From NCBI GenBank assembly GCA_963805455.1, contig CAWDUJ010000002.1, positions 124,001 to 188,000 of the forward strand: a DNA stretch of 64,000 nucleotides, read 5' to 3'. Position 1 is the first letter of the stretch. Every line of letters begins with the position of its first letter. This document shows, in pieces, positions 41,659-51,223 of this stretch. The translations under genes were made by a program, and so were the position numbers. The notes below the pieces were generated by a model. The model made no database searches. It worked only from the letters and a program-made list of their open reading frames with translations, and was not told the DNA's origin. Origin of the DNA: VRUE01 sp963805455 (GTDB taxonomy: Bacteria; Actinomycetota; Thermoleophilia; Solirubrobacterales; 70-9).

Positions 41659-41994
41659 CTACTGGGTCGCGGCGGCGAGGGCGAACGGGCTCCCCTCGGA
41701 GTCCCGGCAGATCGCCCAGCGCTCACCCGGATGGACGATCGATCCGCCGAGCTCGCGGACGCGCTCGAGGGCGGTCGCCATGTCCTCGACGGTGAGATAG
41801 GGAAGCGAGCCGGTGTCGCCGGGCCCGGTGCCGCGCCGGTGGACGCCGAGCCGCAGGCCGCCCTCCTCGGCTTCCCAGCCCTCTCCGGCGGCGGCGGCGC
41901 GAGGCGCGAGCTCCAAACCCAGCAATCCGCGCCAGAAGCGAAGCGCCCGATCCGGGTCGTCGGCGGGGAACTCGATCAGGGGCGGGCCGGTCAT
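41659..41994 (-). CDS. VOC family (glyoxalase-fold) protein
   Basis: 111 residues. IEFPADDPDRALRFWRGLLGLEL starts the first beta-alpha-beta module, LRLGVHRRG and LPYLTVEDMATALERVRELGG the second, ending GSPFALAAATQ. Small dimeric glyoxalase/bleomycin-resistance-fold protein; ligand unknown. It is 20 bases upstream of the Mur ligase start in the same direction and may share its transcript. Confidence 0.83.
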   Translation of the reverse strand: MTGPPLIEFPADDPDRALRFWRGLLGLELAPRAAAAGEGWEAEEGGLRLGVHRRGTGPGDTGSLPYLTVEDMATALERVRELGGSIVHPGERWAICRDSEGSPFALAAATQ

Positions 41995-42065
41995 GACTCC
42001 ACTAACTTGACAGCTATCGGGCGACTGGGCGAAAGTGCATCGCCAGCGACCAATGGAGGGCTGAG

Positions 42066-42566
42066 ATGAGCAGCGCCGACACCAGCAGCGACAGCGCGGC
42101 GGGGACCCCGCCGGTGGACCCCGGAGAGATGAAGCTCGAGGTAGTCGTCCTGCCGGTCTCCGACGTCGATCGGGCGAAGGCCTTCTACGAGAAGCTGGGG
42201 TGGCGCCAGGATGCTGACCTGACGGTCGAGGACGGCTACAAGGTCGTACAGATGACCCCTCCCGGATCCGGTTGCTCGATCATCTTCGGCGAAGGGGTGA
42301 CATCGGTTTCCCCGGGCACATGCCAGGGACTGCAGCTCTCGGTCTACGACATCGACGAGGCCCGCGCCGACCTGATCGCCCGCGGGATAGAGGTCAGCGA
42401 GGTCTTCCACGACGAGACCGGGATATTCCATCACGCCGGTGAGGAGGGGCGGGTGTACGGCCCCGCCCCGGAGCACGCCGACTACGGGTCGTTCGCCGCC
42501 TTCAGCGATCCGGACGGCAACGGCTGGCTGATGCAGGAGATCAGAACTCGGCTGCCGGGTCGCTGA
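42066..42566 (+). CDS. VOC family protein
   Basis: 166 residues, start after GGAGGGCTGAG. MKLEVVVLPVSDVDRAKAFYEKLGW is the classic glyoxalase-fold opening; GLQLSVYDIDEARADLIARGI and FAAFSDPDGNGWLMQEI the second module. A 22-residue Ser/Asp-rich lead precedes the fold. Frequently a metal-dependent ring-cleavage or isomerase-type protein, here unassigned. Its stop overlaps the next gene by one base. Confidence 0.85.
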   Translation: MSSADTSSDSAAGTPPVDPGEMKLEVVVLPVSDVDRAKAFYEKLGWRQDADLTVEDGYKVVQMTPPGSGCSIIFGEGVTSVSPGTCQGLQLSVYDIDEARADLIARGIEVSEVFHDETGIFHHAGEEGRVYGPAPEHADYGSFAAFSDPDGNGWLMQEIRTRLPGR

Positions 42567-43939
42567 TGGCGGACAGCGATTACGACGTCATCGTCCTCGG
42601 CGGCGGCTCACCGGGCGAGCACTGCGCGGGCGCCCTGGCGGAGGGTGGCCTGCGCGTCGCCGTCGTCGAGCGCGAGCTCGTCGGCGGGGAGTGCTCCTAC
42701 TGGGCCTGCATCCCGTCGAAGACGCTCCTGCGCCCCGGCGAGGCGGTCAACGCAGCGCGCAATGCCGCCGCCAGCGCCGAGGTCGATGTCGATGCCGCTC
42801 TCGCCTGGCGCGACTTCATGGTCTCCGACCACACCGACGCCGGACAGGAGCGATGGCTGGCCGACAACAAAATTGATCTGATCCGCGGGAGCGGGCGACT
42901 CGCCGGGCCCGGGGTGGTCGAGGTCGACGGCGTCCAGCACACGGCCGACCACATCGTCCTCGCCAACGGCGCCGACCCGTTCACGCCGCCGGTACCGGGC
43001 CTGCAGGAGCTCGACGGCGTCTGGAGCAATCGCGAGGTGACGGCGATGACGGCGATTCCGCGCCGCCTCCTGATCCTCGGCGGCGGGCCGGTCGGGGTCG
43101 AGATGGCCCAGGCGGTTCGCCGCCTCGGGGGCGAGGCCGTGGTCATCGACATGTCCGAGCACGTCCTCGCGCGGGAGCCGGCGCCGCTGGGCGAGGCGCT
43201 CGGCGAGGTTCTGCGCCGCGACGATGTCGAGCTCGTCCTCTCCGCAAACGCGAGCTCCGCCCGCCGCGACGGCGACGAGTACGTCCTCGAGCTCGACGAC
43301 GGCCGAGAACTGCGCGGCGACCGCCTGCTCGTCGCCACCGGCCGCCGGCCGCGGGTGCGCGGTATCGGGCTCGAGAGCGTCGGCATCGAGCCCGACGCCC
43401 ACGGGGTCCCGGTAGACGCCCACCTGCGGGCGGCGGAGGGGGTGTGGGCGATCGGGGACGTCAACGGCCTCTGGCCGCTGACCCACGTCGGCAAGTACCA
43501 GGGCGATGTGGTTGCCGCCAACATCCTCGGCGATCCGCGAAAGGCCAACTACGAGGCGGTTCCTCGGGTCGTCTACACGGACCCCCAGGCCGCCTCGGTC
43601 GGCGCCTCGGCCGGCCGCTTCAGCGCCATGGTCCCGGTCACCGAGGTGGCCAAGACCGCCACCTACACCCGCGCCTACGCCGACGAAGTCGGGTTCCTGA
43701 CACTGCTCAGCGACGGCGAGCGGCTGACCGGCGCCTATGCCCTCGGCCCAGAGGCCGGCGAGTGGCTCCAGCAGGCCACCCTGGCGATCCGCGCCCATGT
43801 TCCGCTCGATGTCCTCGGCGACACGATCCAGCCGTTCCCGACTTTCTCCGAGATCTACGTCGCGGCACTGAAAGCGCTCCGCGGCGAGATGGCAAAAGCG
43901 ACCGGCGCGTCCGCCGGCCAGCCGCCGATGGCCAACTGA
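42566..43939 (+). CDS. Pyridine nucleotide-disulfide oxidoreductase (lipoamide/mercuric reductase-like)
   Basis: 457 residues. FAD site VIVLGGGSPGEHCAGALAEGG; redox pair CSYWACIPSK keeps the CxxxxC spacing of the family; NAD site LLILGGGPVGVEMAQAV; second FAD contact VWAIGDVNGLWPLTH; dimerisation domain from about residue 335 with HVGKYQGDVVAANILG. The usual final His-Glu pair is replaced by FPTFSEIYVAAL, so dihydrolipoamide activity is doubtful; a mycothione-, mercuric- or NADH-quinone-type role is possible. Downstream of the VOC gene in one unit. Confidence 0.88.
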   Translation: MADSDYDVIVLGGGSPGEHCAGALAEGGLRVAVVERELVGGECSYWACIPSKTLLRPGEAVNAARNAAASAEVDVDAALAWRDFMVSDHTDAGQERWLADNKIDLIRGSGRLAGPGVVEVDGVQHTADHIVLANGADPFTPPVPGLQELDGVWSNREVTAMTAIPRRLLILGGGPVGVEMAQAVRRLGGEAVVIDMSEHVLAREPAPLGEALGEVLRRDDVELVLSANASSARRDGDEYVLELDDGRELRGDRLLVATGRRPRVRGIGLESVGIEPDAHGVPVDAHLRAAEGVWAIGDVNGLWPLTHVGKYQGDVVAANILGDPRKANYEAVPRVVYTDPQAASVGASAGRFSAMVPVTEVAKTATYTRAYADEVGFLTLLSDGERLTGAYALGPEAGEWLQQATLAIRAHVPLDVLGDTIQPFPTFSEIYVAALKALRGEMAKATGASAGQPPMAN

Positions 43940-43946
43940 ACGACCG

Positions 43947-44154
43947 TCAGGACGGCGGAACGACGACCCCCTTGACGTCCGCCATGTAGCGATTGGCGGC
44001 GGTGGAGGCATCGTCCGGGCTGCTTCCGCCCTGGCGCGCGTCCATATAGGCCGCGTACCAGTCCCACCAGTCATGCGGTGGAGCGACGGCCTCGAAGGAG
44101 CCATGGCGCTCAGAGGTTTCGTGGAGGAGCTCTGCAGAGGGAGGCGATGTCCAT
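43947..44154 (-). pseudogene. Small DWYAAYMDARQ-type protein, frame interrupted once
   Basis: From ATG 44154, behind GGGAGGACTGAAG, reads MDIASLCR; homology then continues one frame over as ELLHETSERHGSFEAVAPPH, DWWDWYAAYMDARQGGSSPD and RYMADVKGVVV to TGA at 43947. The sequence resembles a small helical protein found with VOC/bleomycin-resistance genes in actinobacteria. The shift lies at about 44133-44140. About 68 residues if intact. Convergent with the disulfide oxidoreductase. Confidence 0.6.
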
Positions 44155-44293
44155 CTTCAGTCCTCCCTTTCTCGCCGAGCCTCTCACTCGGGAAAGTGAG
44201 TGTCAACCATCCGTCGAGGATCCTTGACCAAATCGAACGCCTCGACTTAGGTCGGACGCACACGTGGGTTCCTCGCCACCTGGAGGTGCACAA

Positions 44294-47113
44294 ATGACCA
44301 GTCGGAAGCGGAGTGCCCTGGGCGCATTCGCGACGATCGCGATCCTCTGCGTGCTGGCGGCGGCACCGACGGTGCGAGCGGCGTCCACAGTCGGAACCGG
44401 CACCCATCCCTGGGTGGTGGTGCTGTGCAACTTCTCCGACCAGACCGCGGAACCCCAATCGAAGGCGTACTTCGAAGAACTTTTCTCCGACGCCGGCGCG
44501 GGGAAGCTCGGGGAGCTCGATTACTGGCATGACGTCTCGTTCGGCCAGATGAGCATCTCAGGGACGACCGTCACGAATTGGGCCACTGCCAAGGACCCCG
44601 AAACCAGCGCACCGCTCACCCGCGGTGAATGGATCAAGCTCGAAAAACCATTTACGAAAGGTGGGTTCGGCCCGGCCTTTCGCAGGGAGGACCAGATTCT
44701 GGCGTGCGCCGACGGTGCCAGCGGGATCACCTGGTCCAGCTACTGGGGTGTGGTCGCGATCTTCCCCGAGGCGCGCTCGACCCTGGCCGAAACGATCGGC
44801 GCCGGCGCCACCACGGCGAAGCTGTCGACGATGGAAAACTTCCCTGACGGAAGCTCCCCGTTCCTGATGGGGATCGGTGAAGGGGGCAACGCCGAGATCG
44901 TCAACGTGACCGCGATCAGCGGCAACGAAGTGACGATCGAAAGGGCTCAGGAAGGAACGACCGCGAAGGAACACACCGCCGGCAGCAACATCGGCGTCCC
45001 CGGTGACCTCGGCGGGGTCGGCGCCGGACAGCTCGGGGGCATCCCGATCCAGGGCGGCAGCTACACGATCGCGACGATCATCCTGCCCCATGAGATCGAC
45101 GTCGAGGGCGCGTCTCACGAGATGGGACACGGCCATGGTTACAACCACAGCCGGCGCCTCTCGCTGTCCACCCAGGACTACAACGACTGCTACGACCTGA
45201 TGAGTGTGTACACCTGCGACCAGGCGTTCAGCGCCAATCCCTCCAGCGGCAACTTCGCTCCCGGCTCGGGCATGGACTTCGGCGGGACCGGGCTCTACAG
45301 CTCGGTCCTCGGAGCGGCGGCGGGGTCGAAGGGACCGGGGCTCGACGCGATCAACCTCGACGCCCAGGGCTGGATCCCTGGCCCACGGCATGACGCCTTC
45401 GACAACACGGTCTCCAAACAGGAAACGATTCGACTTCACTCCCTCGGCGACCCCAACGCCCTGACCGCGCCCGGGTCCGAGTTTCTGGAGGCTCGGGTCC
45501 CGGCGGCGGTCACGGTCCAGAACGAATCGCCCGGTGGCGTGGCGCCGACCAATCCCCCGACCTGCAGCGGAACCGAATTCAGCTGCACGACGAGCAGGTA
45601 TTACTCGGTCGAGTACCGCGAAAAGGCGGGCTGGGACCGCGGGTTTGCCAGCAGCGGCGTCTTCCTCCACCTGTTCGGCGAAGACTCGCGTTCCTACTGG
45701 GTCGACCAGACCCCGCAGGGCCATGGTGGGCTGCTGACCGCGGGGGACGAGTACGTGGACTCGGGCAACAAGACATATGTCGCGGTGAACGCGATCGACT
45801 CCGGTACCCGCACCGCACAGGTGACCCTGGGCTCGCGCAAGATCGAAGCGAGCCTCGGGAACCTGGGCCCGTCCGACGGCGACTTCAACGACCCGGTCTC
45901 GTTGGTTGCCGACCTCACGGTCAGCGGCAGCGGCGCGCCCGTCCCGCAACAGCCGGTGCTGCTGTCGATCGGCACCCAGAGCTGCGTCGGCACCACCGAC
46001 GCGAGCGGGCACGCATCGTGCAGCCTGACCATCGAACAGCATCCCGGCGCCTACACCCTGAGCGCGTCCTTCACCGGAGATACCGCCTACGCCTCGGCCA
46101 CGGCGAGCACTCCCTTCACGATCGAAAAAGAGGAGAGCCAGGTCGCCTACACCGGGGCCCTGACCAGCGACTACCACGATGAATTCACGGCGTCAGCGAG
46201 CCTGTTGGACCCTGACGGAGGTAAACCGATCGCCGGCAAGACGATCAACTTCACCCTCGGGGTCGGCGATACCTGCAGCGCGACCACCGACGCCTTCGGC
46301 AACGCATCCTGCCCGATCACCCCCACCCAGGTTCCGGGGCCGTACAAAATCGAGGCATCCTTCGGGCCAGACGTCGACTACATCTCGAGCAATGGCACCC
46401 AGCCGTTCGAGATCACCAAGGAGGAGACGACGACGACCTACACGGGCCCGACGGTCATCCTCAGTGGAGGCTCGGGAGTCACCCTCGAAGGGAAGCTGCT
46501 TGAGGACGGAGTCGTCCCGATCGAAGGTCGCACCATGACCCTGAGCCTCGGTGCACAGAGCTGCGACGGAACCACCGACGCCGCCGGCGTGGCGAGCTGC
46601 ACGGTGATCTACAGCGGCCCGCTGGGATCGCAGCCACTGGTCGCGAGCTTTGCCGGAGACGCCTACTACCTGCCCTCGGAAGACAACACCAATACCGCGA
46701 TCGTTTTCGCCTTCCCGGATCACGGCGCCTTCACACTCGGCGACAACACTGCCGGCACCGCCGGCCCGACTACGCCCACGACCTGGCGGGGACCTGACTG
46801 GGCGTCCGACAACAGACTCTCGGGTGGCGGCGCGCCCGCGGCATTCAAGGGCTTCGCGTCAGATGTGACGCTCCCGACGAGCACCCCCCCGGCCGCCTGC
46901 GCGGGGCCCTGGTCAACAAGGCCCGGCAACAGCTCCTCGCTACCCTCGACGGTCCCCTCCTTCATGGGTGTCCTCGTCACTAGCTCGGTGCAGAAGTCCG
47001 GCAGCACTGTCTCCGGCGACACGACGAGCATCGTGGTGGTCGCGACCGAACCCGGCTACGGCCCGGCACCCGGGCACCGCGGCCGGGGCACGATCGTGAC
47101 GACATACTGCTGA
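44294..47113 (+). CDS. Secreted metzincin-motif metalloprotease with Ig-like repeats
   Basis: 939 residues from ATG 44294 behind GGAGGT. Signal peptide (ALGAFATIAILCVLAAAPTVRA). The catalytic zinc motif HEMGHGHGYNH fits HExxHxxGxxH, with a Met-turn-like CYDLMSVYTC about 25 residues on; this resembles M6/gametolysin-type enzymes. Residues about 530-820 contain three bacterial Ig-like domains, each with a Cys pair (QSCVGTTDASGHASC, DTCSATTDAFGNASC, QSCDGTTDAAGVASC). No C-terminal anchor is seen. Likely an extracellular protease acting on surface or environmental protein. Confidence 0.85.
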   Translation: MTSRKRSALGAFATIAILCVLAAAPTVRAASTVGTGTHPWVVVLCNFSDQTAEPQSKAYFEELFSDAGAGKLGELDYWHDVSFGQMSISGTTVTNWATAKDPETSAPLTRGEWIKLEKPFTKGGFGPAFRREDQILACADGASGITWSSYWGVVAIFPEARSTLAETIGAGATTAKLSTMENFPDGSSPFLMGIGEGGNAEIVNVTAISGNEVTIERAQEGTTAKEHTAGSNIGVPGDLGGVGAGQLGGIPIQGGSYTIATIILPHEIDVEGASHEMGHGHGYNHSRRLSLSTQDYNDCYDLMSVYTCDQAFSANPSSGNFAPGSGMDFGGTGLYSSVLGAAAGSKGPGLDAINLDAQGWIPGPRHDAFDNTVSKQETIRLHSLGDPNALTAPGSEFLEARVPAAVTVQNESPGGVAPTNPPTCSGTEFSCTTSRYYSVEYREKAGWDRGFASSGVFLHLFGEDSRSYWVDQTPQGHGGLLTAGDEYVDSGNKTYVAVNAIDSGTRTAQVTLGSRKIEASLGNLGPSDGDFNDPVSLVADLTVSGSGAPVPQQPVLLSIGTQSCVGTTDASGHASCSLTIEQHPGAYTLSASFTGDTAYASATASTPFTIEKEESQVAYTGALTSDYHDEFTASASLLDPDGGKPIAGKTINFTLGVGDTCSATTDAFGNASCPITPTQVPGPYKIEASFGPDVDYISSNGTQPFEITKEETTTTYTGPTVILSGGSGVTLEGKLLEDGVVPIEGRTMTLSLGAQSCDGTTDAAGVASCTVIYSGPLGSQPLVASFAGDAYYLPSEDNTNTAIVFAFPDHGAFTLGDNTAGTAGPTTPTTWRGPDWASDNRLSGGGAPAAFKGFASDVTLPTSTPPAACAGPWSTRPGNSSSLPSTVPSFMGVLVTSSVQKSGSTVSGDTTSIVVVATEPGYGPAPGHRGRGTIVTTYC

Positions 47114-47124
47114 GCGAGGCGATC

Positions 47125-47649
47125 ATGCAACCCGAGGACATACAGGCCCGGCCCGGCTTCATGCCGTGGCGTCTTGGAGTCCTCGCCGCTGTCTGGATGT
47201 TCGCGGTAACGCCGACTCCCGCGCACGCTCAACCCGGGGCCCCGAGCAGCGCGCCCCCTGTGGCGAAGCGCAAGTGCGTCAAGTACGGGGTGGCGCAGAC
47301 CCCGTCCGGCCCCGTCGCCCGCTGCGTCACCCACCGGACCGAGGTGCTGGGCCGAGGACCCACGGATGGTGAATCCCAGGCGACCGCCGGTACGGCCTCA
47401 GGCCCGTCGGGTGGGGCGGCCCCGCAGGGTCAAGCCCGACGCGATCAGCGAGTCGGCGCCGTGGAGCCGATGCCACGGCGGGGAGGGGACATCCGCCCCG
47501 ATGCAAGCGTCGCCGGTGGCCACCATTCCGACGGCGGCGGACCGGGCGCGGCTCTATTGCTCATCGCCGGGTTCGTGATTGGCGCAGGCATCCTCCTCGG
47601 GTTGATGGGCAGGCCGCTGCACCGCTGGGCGAGCGGTTTGCGCGCCTAG
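47125..47649 (+). CDS. Exported protein with C-terminal membrane anchor, unknown function
   Basis: 174 residues. An N-terminal signal (PWRLGVLAAVWMFAVTPTPAHA), then KRKCVKYGVAQTPSGPVARC with two cysteines, a long Gly/Pro/Ala-rich disordered linker and a C-terminal span (ALLLIAGFVIGAGILLGLMG) with a short basic end. It follows the protease by 11 bases and is probably cotranscribed, perhaps as a surface partner. No family recognised. Confidence 0.6.
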   Translation: MQPEDIQARPGFMPWRLGVLAAVWMFAVTPTPAHAQPGAPSSAPPVAKRKCVKYGVAQTPSGPVARCVTHRTEVLGRGPTDGESQATAGTASGPSGGAAPQGQARRDQRVGAVEPMPRRGGDIRPDASVAGGHHSDGGGPGAALLLIAGFVIGAGILLGLMGRPLHRWASGLRA

Positions 47650-47658
47650 AGCCCGGGA

Positions 47659-48048
47659 TCAGCCCGGCGGGTTCTCGGGGAACTGCGGCGCGTCTCCGCC
47701 GATCTGGTCCCAGTCGGCTTTGTAGGCGACCTGCATGTGAAAGCTCGGCTCGAGCTTGAGGTCGCGCATCAGCCCGGCGGCGACGAAATATTTCTCGCCG
47801 AGGTCGTCGTAGAGGCTGGACCCACAGTTGCTGCAGAAATGGCGGGGGGCCAGCTCACTCTCATAGCGCCCGACCAGGTCCGCGCCTTTGGTGATCTCGA
47901 AATTCGTCGGGTCCACGACCACCGCAGCAAGACTCGAGCCCGTCCATCGTTGGCAGCGAGTGCAATGGCATACACCCAGTGACTCGGGATCCTCAACCTC
48001 ATACTCGACGCCGCCACACAGACAGGCCCCCTTCAGTGCTTCAGCCAT
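47659..48048 (-). CDS. GFA/CENP-V domain protein
   Basis: 129 residues from ATG 48048. The zinc ligands are all present: CLCGGVEYEV, VCHCTRCQRWTGS and FCSNCGSSL. The family includes formaldehyde-activating enzymes (Gfa), but most members have no known reaction. A long open extension upstream lacks similarity and is not used. Divergent from the methyltransferase gene across 219 bases in which I see nothing notable. Confidence 0.87.
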   Translation of the reverse strand: MAEALKGACLCGGVEYEVEDPESLGVCHCTRCQRWTGSSLAAVVVDPTNFEITKGADLVGRYESELAPRHFCSNCGSSLYDDLGEKYFVAAGLMRDLKLEPSFHMQVAYKADWDQIGGDAPQFPENPPG

Positions 48049-48267
48049 CGCAGACCCCCTTGGGGTTGGTTTTGAACGACCTCTGGCTACGCTACCACCG
48101 AAGGGATGCGCGTTTCCACGGATGGCTTCGGCCCGGACCTCTGCGGCTTTCACCGGCCGATCCGGTTCCCGCACGAGTGAGAAGACCAACCGCCGATCGC
48201 GGCGGCGAGGCGTCCGGGCCGGAGCCCGACTTGGCGGTCGACTGACCGAGATTGCCAAGATTCAGCC

Positions 48268-48837
48268 ATGCAGTTGGCTCAGGATGCGATCGTCGGGTGC
48301 TGGGTCGTCTTCGCCCTGTTCTGGGCGCTTCAGGCCCTCGGGACGAAGCGGACCGTCGAGAGGCAGAACATGTCCTCGCGGCTCGAGCACTCGATTCCGA
48401 TCTTCGCCGGCGCTTGGCTCCTGGTGAAGGGGAGCTCGGGCCCCGGGGCTCTCGGCGACCGGGTCCTTCCACATGACGTGCCGTTCCTGGTCGTCGCCCT
48501 CGCGATCACGGCCGGGGGCCTGGCATTGGCTCTGTGGGCCCGGGTCACCCTGGGGCGCAATTGGAGCGGGATCGTGACCTTCAAGGAGAACCATGAGCTG
48601 ATCCGCCACGGCCCGTACGGCCACGTCCGCCACCCGATCTACAGCGCGATCCTGATGATGGTCCTGGGCTCGGCGATGGCGGTCGGCACCCTCGGAGCTC
48701 TGATCGGGCTGCCGCTGATCCTGCTCGGTGTCTGGCTCAAGCTCCGTCAGGAGGAGGCACTGATGACCCAGCACTTCCCGGCCGAGTACACCTCCTACAG
48801 GTCTCAGGTCAGCGCGCTGATTCCCGGTCTGCTCTGA
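48268..48837 (+). CDS. Isoprenylcysteine carboxylmethyltransferase-family membrane protein
   Basis: 189 residues with about five spans. The ICMT/PEMT signature is HGPYGHVRHPIYSAILMMVLG, followed by the C-terminal EEALMTQHFPAEYTSYRSQV with the conserved Glu and Tyr. Uses S-adenosylmethionine on a lipid-soluble substrate at the membrane; the bacterial target is unknown. It lies 12 bases ahead of the CYTH gene. Confidence 0.88.
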   Translation: MQLAQDAIVGCWVVFALFWALQALGTKRTVERQNMSSRLEHSIPIFAGAWLLVKGSSGPGALGDRVLPHDVPFLVVALAITAGGLALALWARVTLGRNWSGIVTFKENHELIRHGPYGHVRHPIYSAILMMVLGSAMAVGTLGALIGLPLILLGVWLKLRQEEALMTQHFPAEYTSYRSQVSALIPGLL

Positions 48838-48849
48838 GACCCTGAGGGA

Positions 48850-49464
48850 ATGCAGGAGATCGAGCGGAAGTTCCTCGTCGACCGGATCCTCCCGGAGCTC
48901 GACGAGGCTCGATCCCGGCGTATCTCGCAGGGCTACCTGGCGGTCGATGAGAGTGTCGAGGTTCGATTGCGCCGAATCGACGACGAGCGTCTGATCACCG
49001 CCAAGAGGGGCCGCGGCGAGACGCGCGAGGAGATCGAGGTCCCGCTCGAGTCGGGGGCGTTCGACAGGGTCTGGAAGCTGACCGAGTCGAGGCGAATCGC
49101 GAAGCGCCGCTTCCGTGTCCCACTCGAGGACGGGCATTGTGCCGAGGTCGACGTCTACGCCGGTGACCTCGAGGGCCTGGTGGTCGCCGAGGTCGAGTTC
49201 TCCTCAGGGGAAGACAGCGACGGCTTCCGGGCGCCGAAGTGGTTCGGGCGTGAGCTGACCGCCGACCATCGCTACGCCAATCGGGAGCTCGCCATGCACG
49301 GCCGGCCGAAGGACCGGGCCTATCGGCTGAAGATCGAGGAGAGCCCGCCAGCGGGATGCGGCGGATCGCCACCGGCCGCATCGACAAGGCCCTCGAAAGA
49401 CTGGCCGAGGCGCAGGAGGCGGAGGACCTCATATCCGGCGTGCACGGCGTCAGGAAGGATCTGA
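48850..49464 (+). CDS. CYTH domain protein (probably once fused to the CHAD domain)
   Basis: MQEIERKFLVDR carries the EXEXK-type signature (EIERKF); SVEVRLRRIDDERLITAKRG, HCAEVDVYAGDLEGLVVAEVEF and the final helices complete the triphosphate tunnel metalloenzyme fold (adenylate cyclase CyaB/thiamine triphosphatase superfamily, often polyphosphate or triphosphate hydrolases). True homology ends near residue 165 (DRAYRLKIEESP). The last 40 residues overlap the CHAD gene in another frame, and a single-base change near 49330-49345 would give one CYTH-CHAD protein. Confidence 0.82.
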   Translation: MQEIERKFLVDRILPELDEARSRRISQGYLAVDESVEVRLRRIDDERLITAKRGRGETREEIEVPLESGAFDRVWKLTESRRIAKRRFRVPLEDGHCAEVDVYAGDLEGLVVAEVEFSSGEDSDGFRAPKWFGRELTADHRYANRELAMHGRPKDRAYRLKIEESPPAGCGGSPPAASTRPSKDWPRRRRRRTSYPACTASGRI

Positions 49465-50225
49465 AGAAGCTCCGATCGGAGCTGAGGCTGCTGCGACATG
49501 AACTCGGCGGCGATCTCTACCGGGCCGAAAACGGCAACTACCGAGATGCCGGCCGGCTGCTCTCCACCAGCCGCGACGCCGAGGTCAAGGTCGAGACGCT
49601 GGAGGACATCTGCGAGCGCTGCGAGGGAGCTCTTCCCCGGGGCGCCGCCGACGAATGGATCGACAGCCTGCGCGAGGAGCGCGACCTAGCGGTGGCGGCA
49701 ACCCGCGACGGCGCCGGGTCGACCGTCCTCGGCGAAGCGATGGAGCTGATCGAGGCGGGTCGCGCGCGGGTCGGCTCCTGGCCGCTCGAGCGGGAATCCT
49801 GGAAGCTCGTCAGGCCCGGAATCGAGCGCGCCTACCGGCGGGGCCGCAAGCAGATGCGGCGCACCGCCGCCGAGCCGAGCCACGCCAACGTCCACGAGTG
49901 GCGCAAGCGAGTCAAGGACCTCTGGTACCAGCTGAGGATCCTCGAGGTCGCGACTCCGAAGAAGCTCCGCAACCGCATCGAGGTAGCCGACCGCCTCGCC
50001 GACGTGCTCGGCGACCACCACGACCTCGCCGTCCTCCGCGACGATCTCCTCCTCCGCGAGTTGCCGGGGGTGAGCAGGGCGCCGCTGGTCGCGGCGATCG
50101 CGCAGCGCCAGCGGGAGCTGGAGGGGGAGGCGTTTGACCTGGGAGACCGCCTCTACGTCGAGAAGCCGAAGCGGTTTCGCAAGAAGATGCGCCGCGCCTG
50201 GCGCGACAACCTGCGCGGCGGATAG
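49356..50225 (+). CDS. CHAD domain protein
   Basis: 289 residues. MRRIATGRIDKALERLAEAQ, VHGVRKDLKKLRSELRLL and NVHEWRKRVKDLWYQLRIL are the repeated conserved histidines and basic helices of CHAD, a polyphosphate-binding all-helical domain. GDHHDLAVLRDDLL completes the motif set. Usually partnered with CYTH; here it overlaps the CYTH frame by 109 bases, pointing to a broken fusion. Likely localises to polyphosphate granules. Confidence 0.88.
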   Translation: MRRIATGRIDKALERLAEAQEAEDLISGVHGVRKDLKKLRSELRLLRHELGGDLYRAENGNYRDAGRLLSTSRDAEVKVETLEDICERCEGALPRGAADEWIDSLREERDLAVAATRDGAGSTVLGEAMELIEAGRARVGSWPLERESWKLVRPGIERAYRRGRKQMRRTAAEPSHANVHEWRKRVKDLWYQLRILEVATPKKLRNRIEVADRLADVLGDHHDLAVLRDDLLLRELPGVSRAPLVAAIAQRQRELEGEAFDLGDRLYVEKPKRFRKKMRRAWRDNLRGG

Positions 50226-50234
50226 GGTCTGCCC

Positions 50235-51213
50235 ATGCGGCGTTTCACCTGCGGGGCGATCTGCCTGGCCGGCCTTCTGACGATGGCGCCGAGCGCCAAT
50301 GCGGCGTCGGTGACGGTAGGCGACCCGCTACTGGGCCTGATCGGAAGCTCGTCCCCTTCCGCGATCTCGGGGACCCTGCTCAACACCACATCGCCGAGCC
50401 GGGGGCGCTTGCGACCTCTCCGGTGAATGGCGTCATCGTGCGCTGGCACCTGATCAAATCGACCGGGGGACCGTTCCGCCTGCGGGTCCTCCGCCCCGCC
50501 GGCAGCTCCTTCACGGCGGTCGGCACCAGTGCATCCGCCGAAGCGGTCACCCCCGGCCTCGAAACCTTCGCCACAAATCTGCCCATACGCGCCGGCGACA
50601 CGATCGGGCTCGACGTCGTCAAAGGGTTGATAGTGGGGGCGGTCCCGAACCCCGCCTCCGTGATCGCGGTGATCTCGCCGATCCTGGTCGAAGGCGCCAC
50701 CGAACCGCTGACCGCGACAGGGACGGGCGCCGAGTTCGCCTTCAACGCCGAAGTGCAACCCGCCCCCACCGTCACCTTGATCGGCCCCAAATCCGGATCG
50801 TTCAGGGAGGCACGCCGGTGACGATCTCCGGCACCGATTTCGCCGGGGTCTCGGGGGTCAGCTTCGGAGGTTTGGCGGCGAAGAGCTTCACGGTCAACTC
50901 CGAAACCCAGCTCACCGCCGTCGCCCCGGCGGTGGAAAAGCCGGCCACCGTCGACATCACGGTCACCACCATCGCCGGCACCAGCGCCGTCGTCGCCGTC
51001 GACCGCTTCGCCTACAAGGCCTGCGTCGTGCCGAAACTCAAATCCAGAAGCCTCAAGGGGGCCAAGAGGAAGCTGAAGAAGGCGGGCTGCAGGGTCGGCA
51101 GGGTGACGAAGCGAGGAACCGTCACCCCGAAGACCGGCAGGGTCATCGGTCAGAGCAAGAATGCCGGCAAGAAACTGGCGCCCGGGGCCAAGGTCAACGT
51201 GACGCTCGGCTGA
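50235..51213 (+). pseudogene. Exported IPT/TIG plus PASTA protein, interrupted by two frameshifts
   Basis: Starts MRRFTCGAICLAGLLTMAPS (signal peptide). Homology moves to a second frame at about 50391-50402 (GALATSPVNGVIVRWHLIKS, GGPFRLRVLRPAG, a beta-sandwich common in Solirubrobacterales exported proteins), then to a third at about 50795-50812 (GTPVTISGTDFAGVSGVSFG, the IPT/TIG domain). It ends with a PASTA-like domain, VPKLKSRSLKGAKRKLKKAG. If repaired, about 325 residues of surface protein of unknown ligand. Confidence 0.78.
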
Positions 51214-51223
51214 GCGCGCAGCG

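Noticed and set aside
42608..44530. A 640-codon minus-strand frame across the disulfide oxidoreductase
   Set aside because: Shadow frame; the plus strand has FAD, NAD and redox-cysteine motifs.
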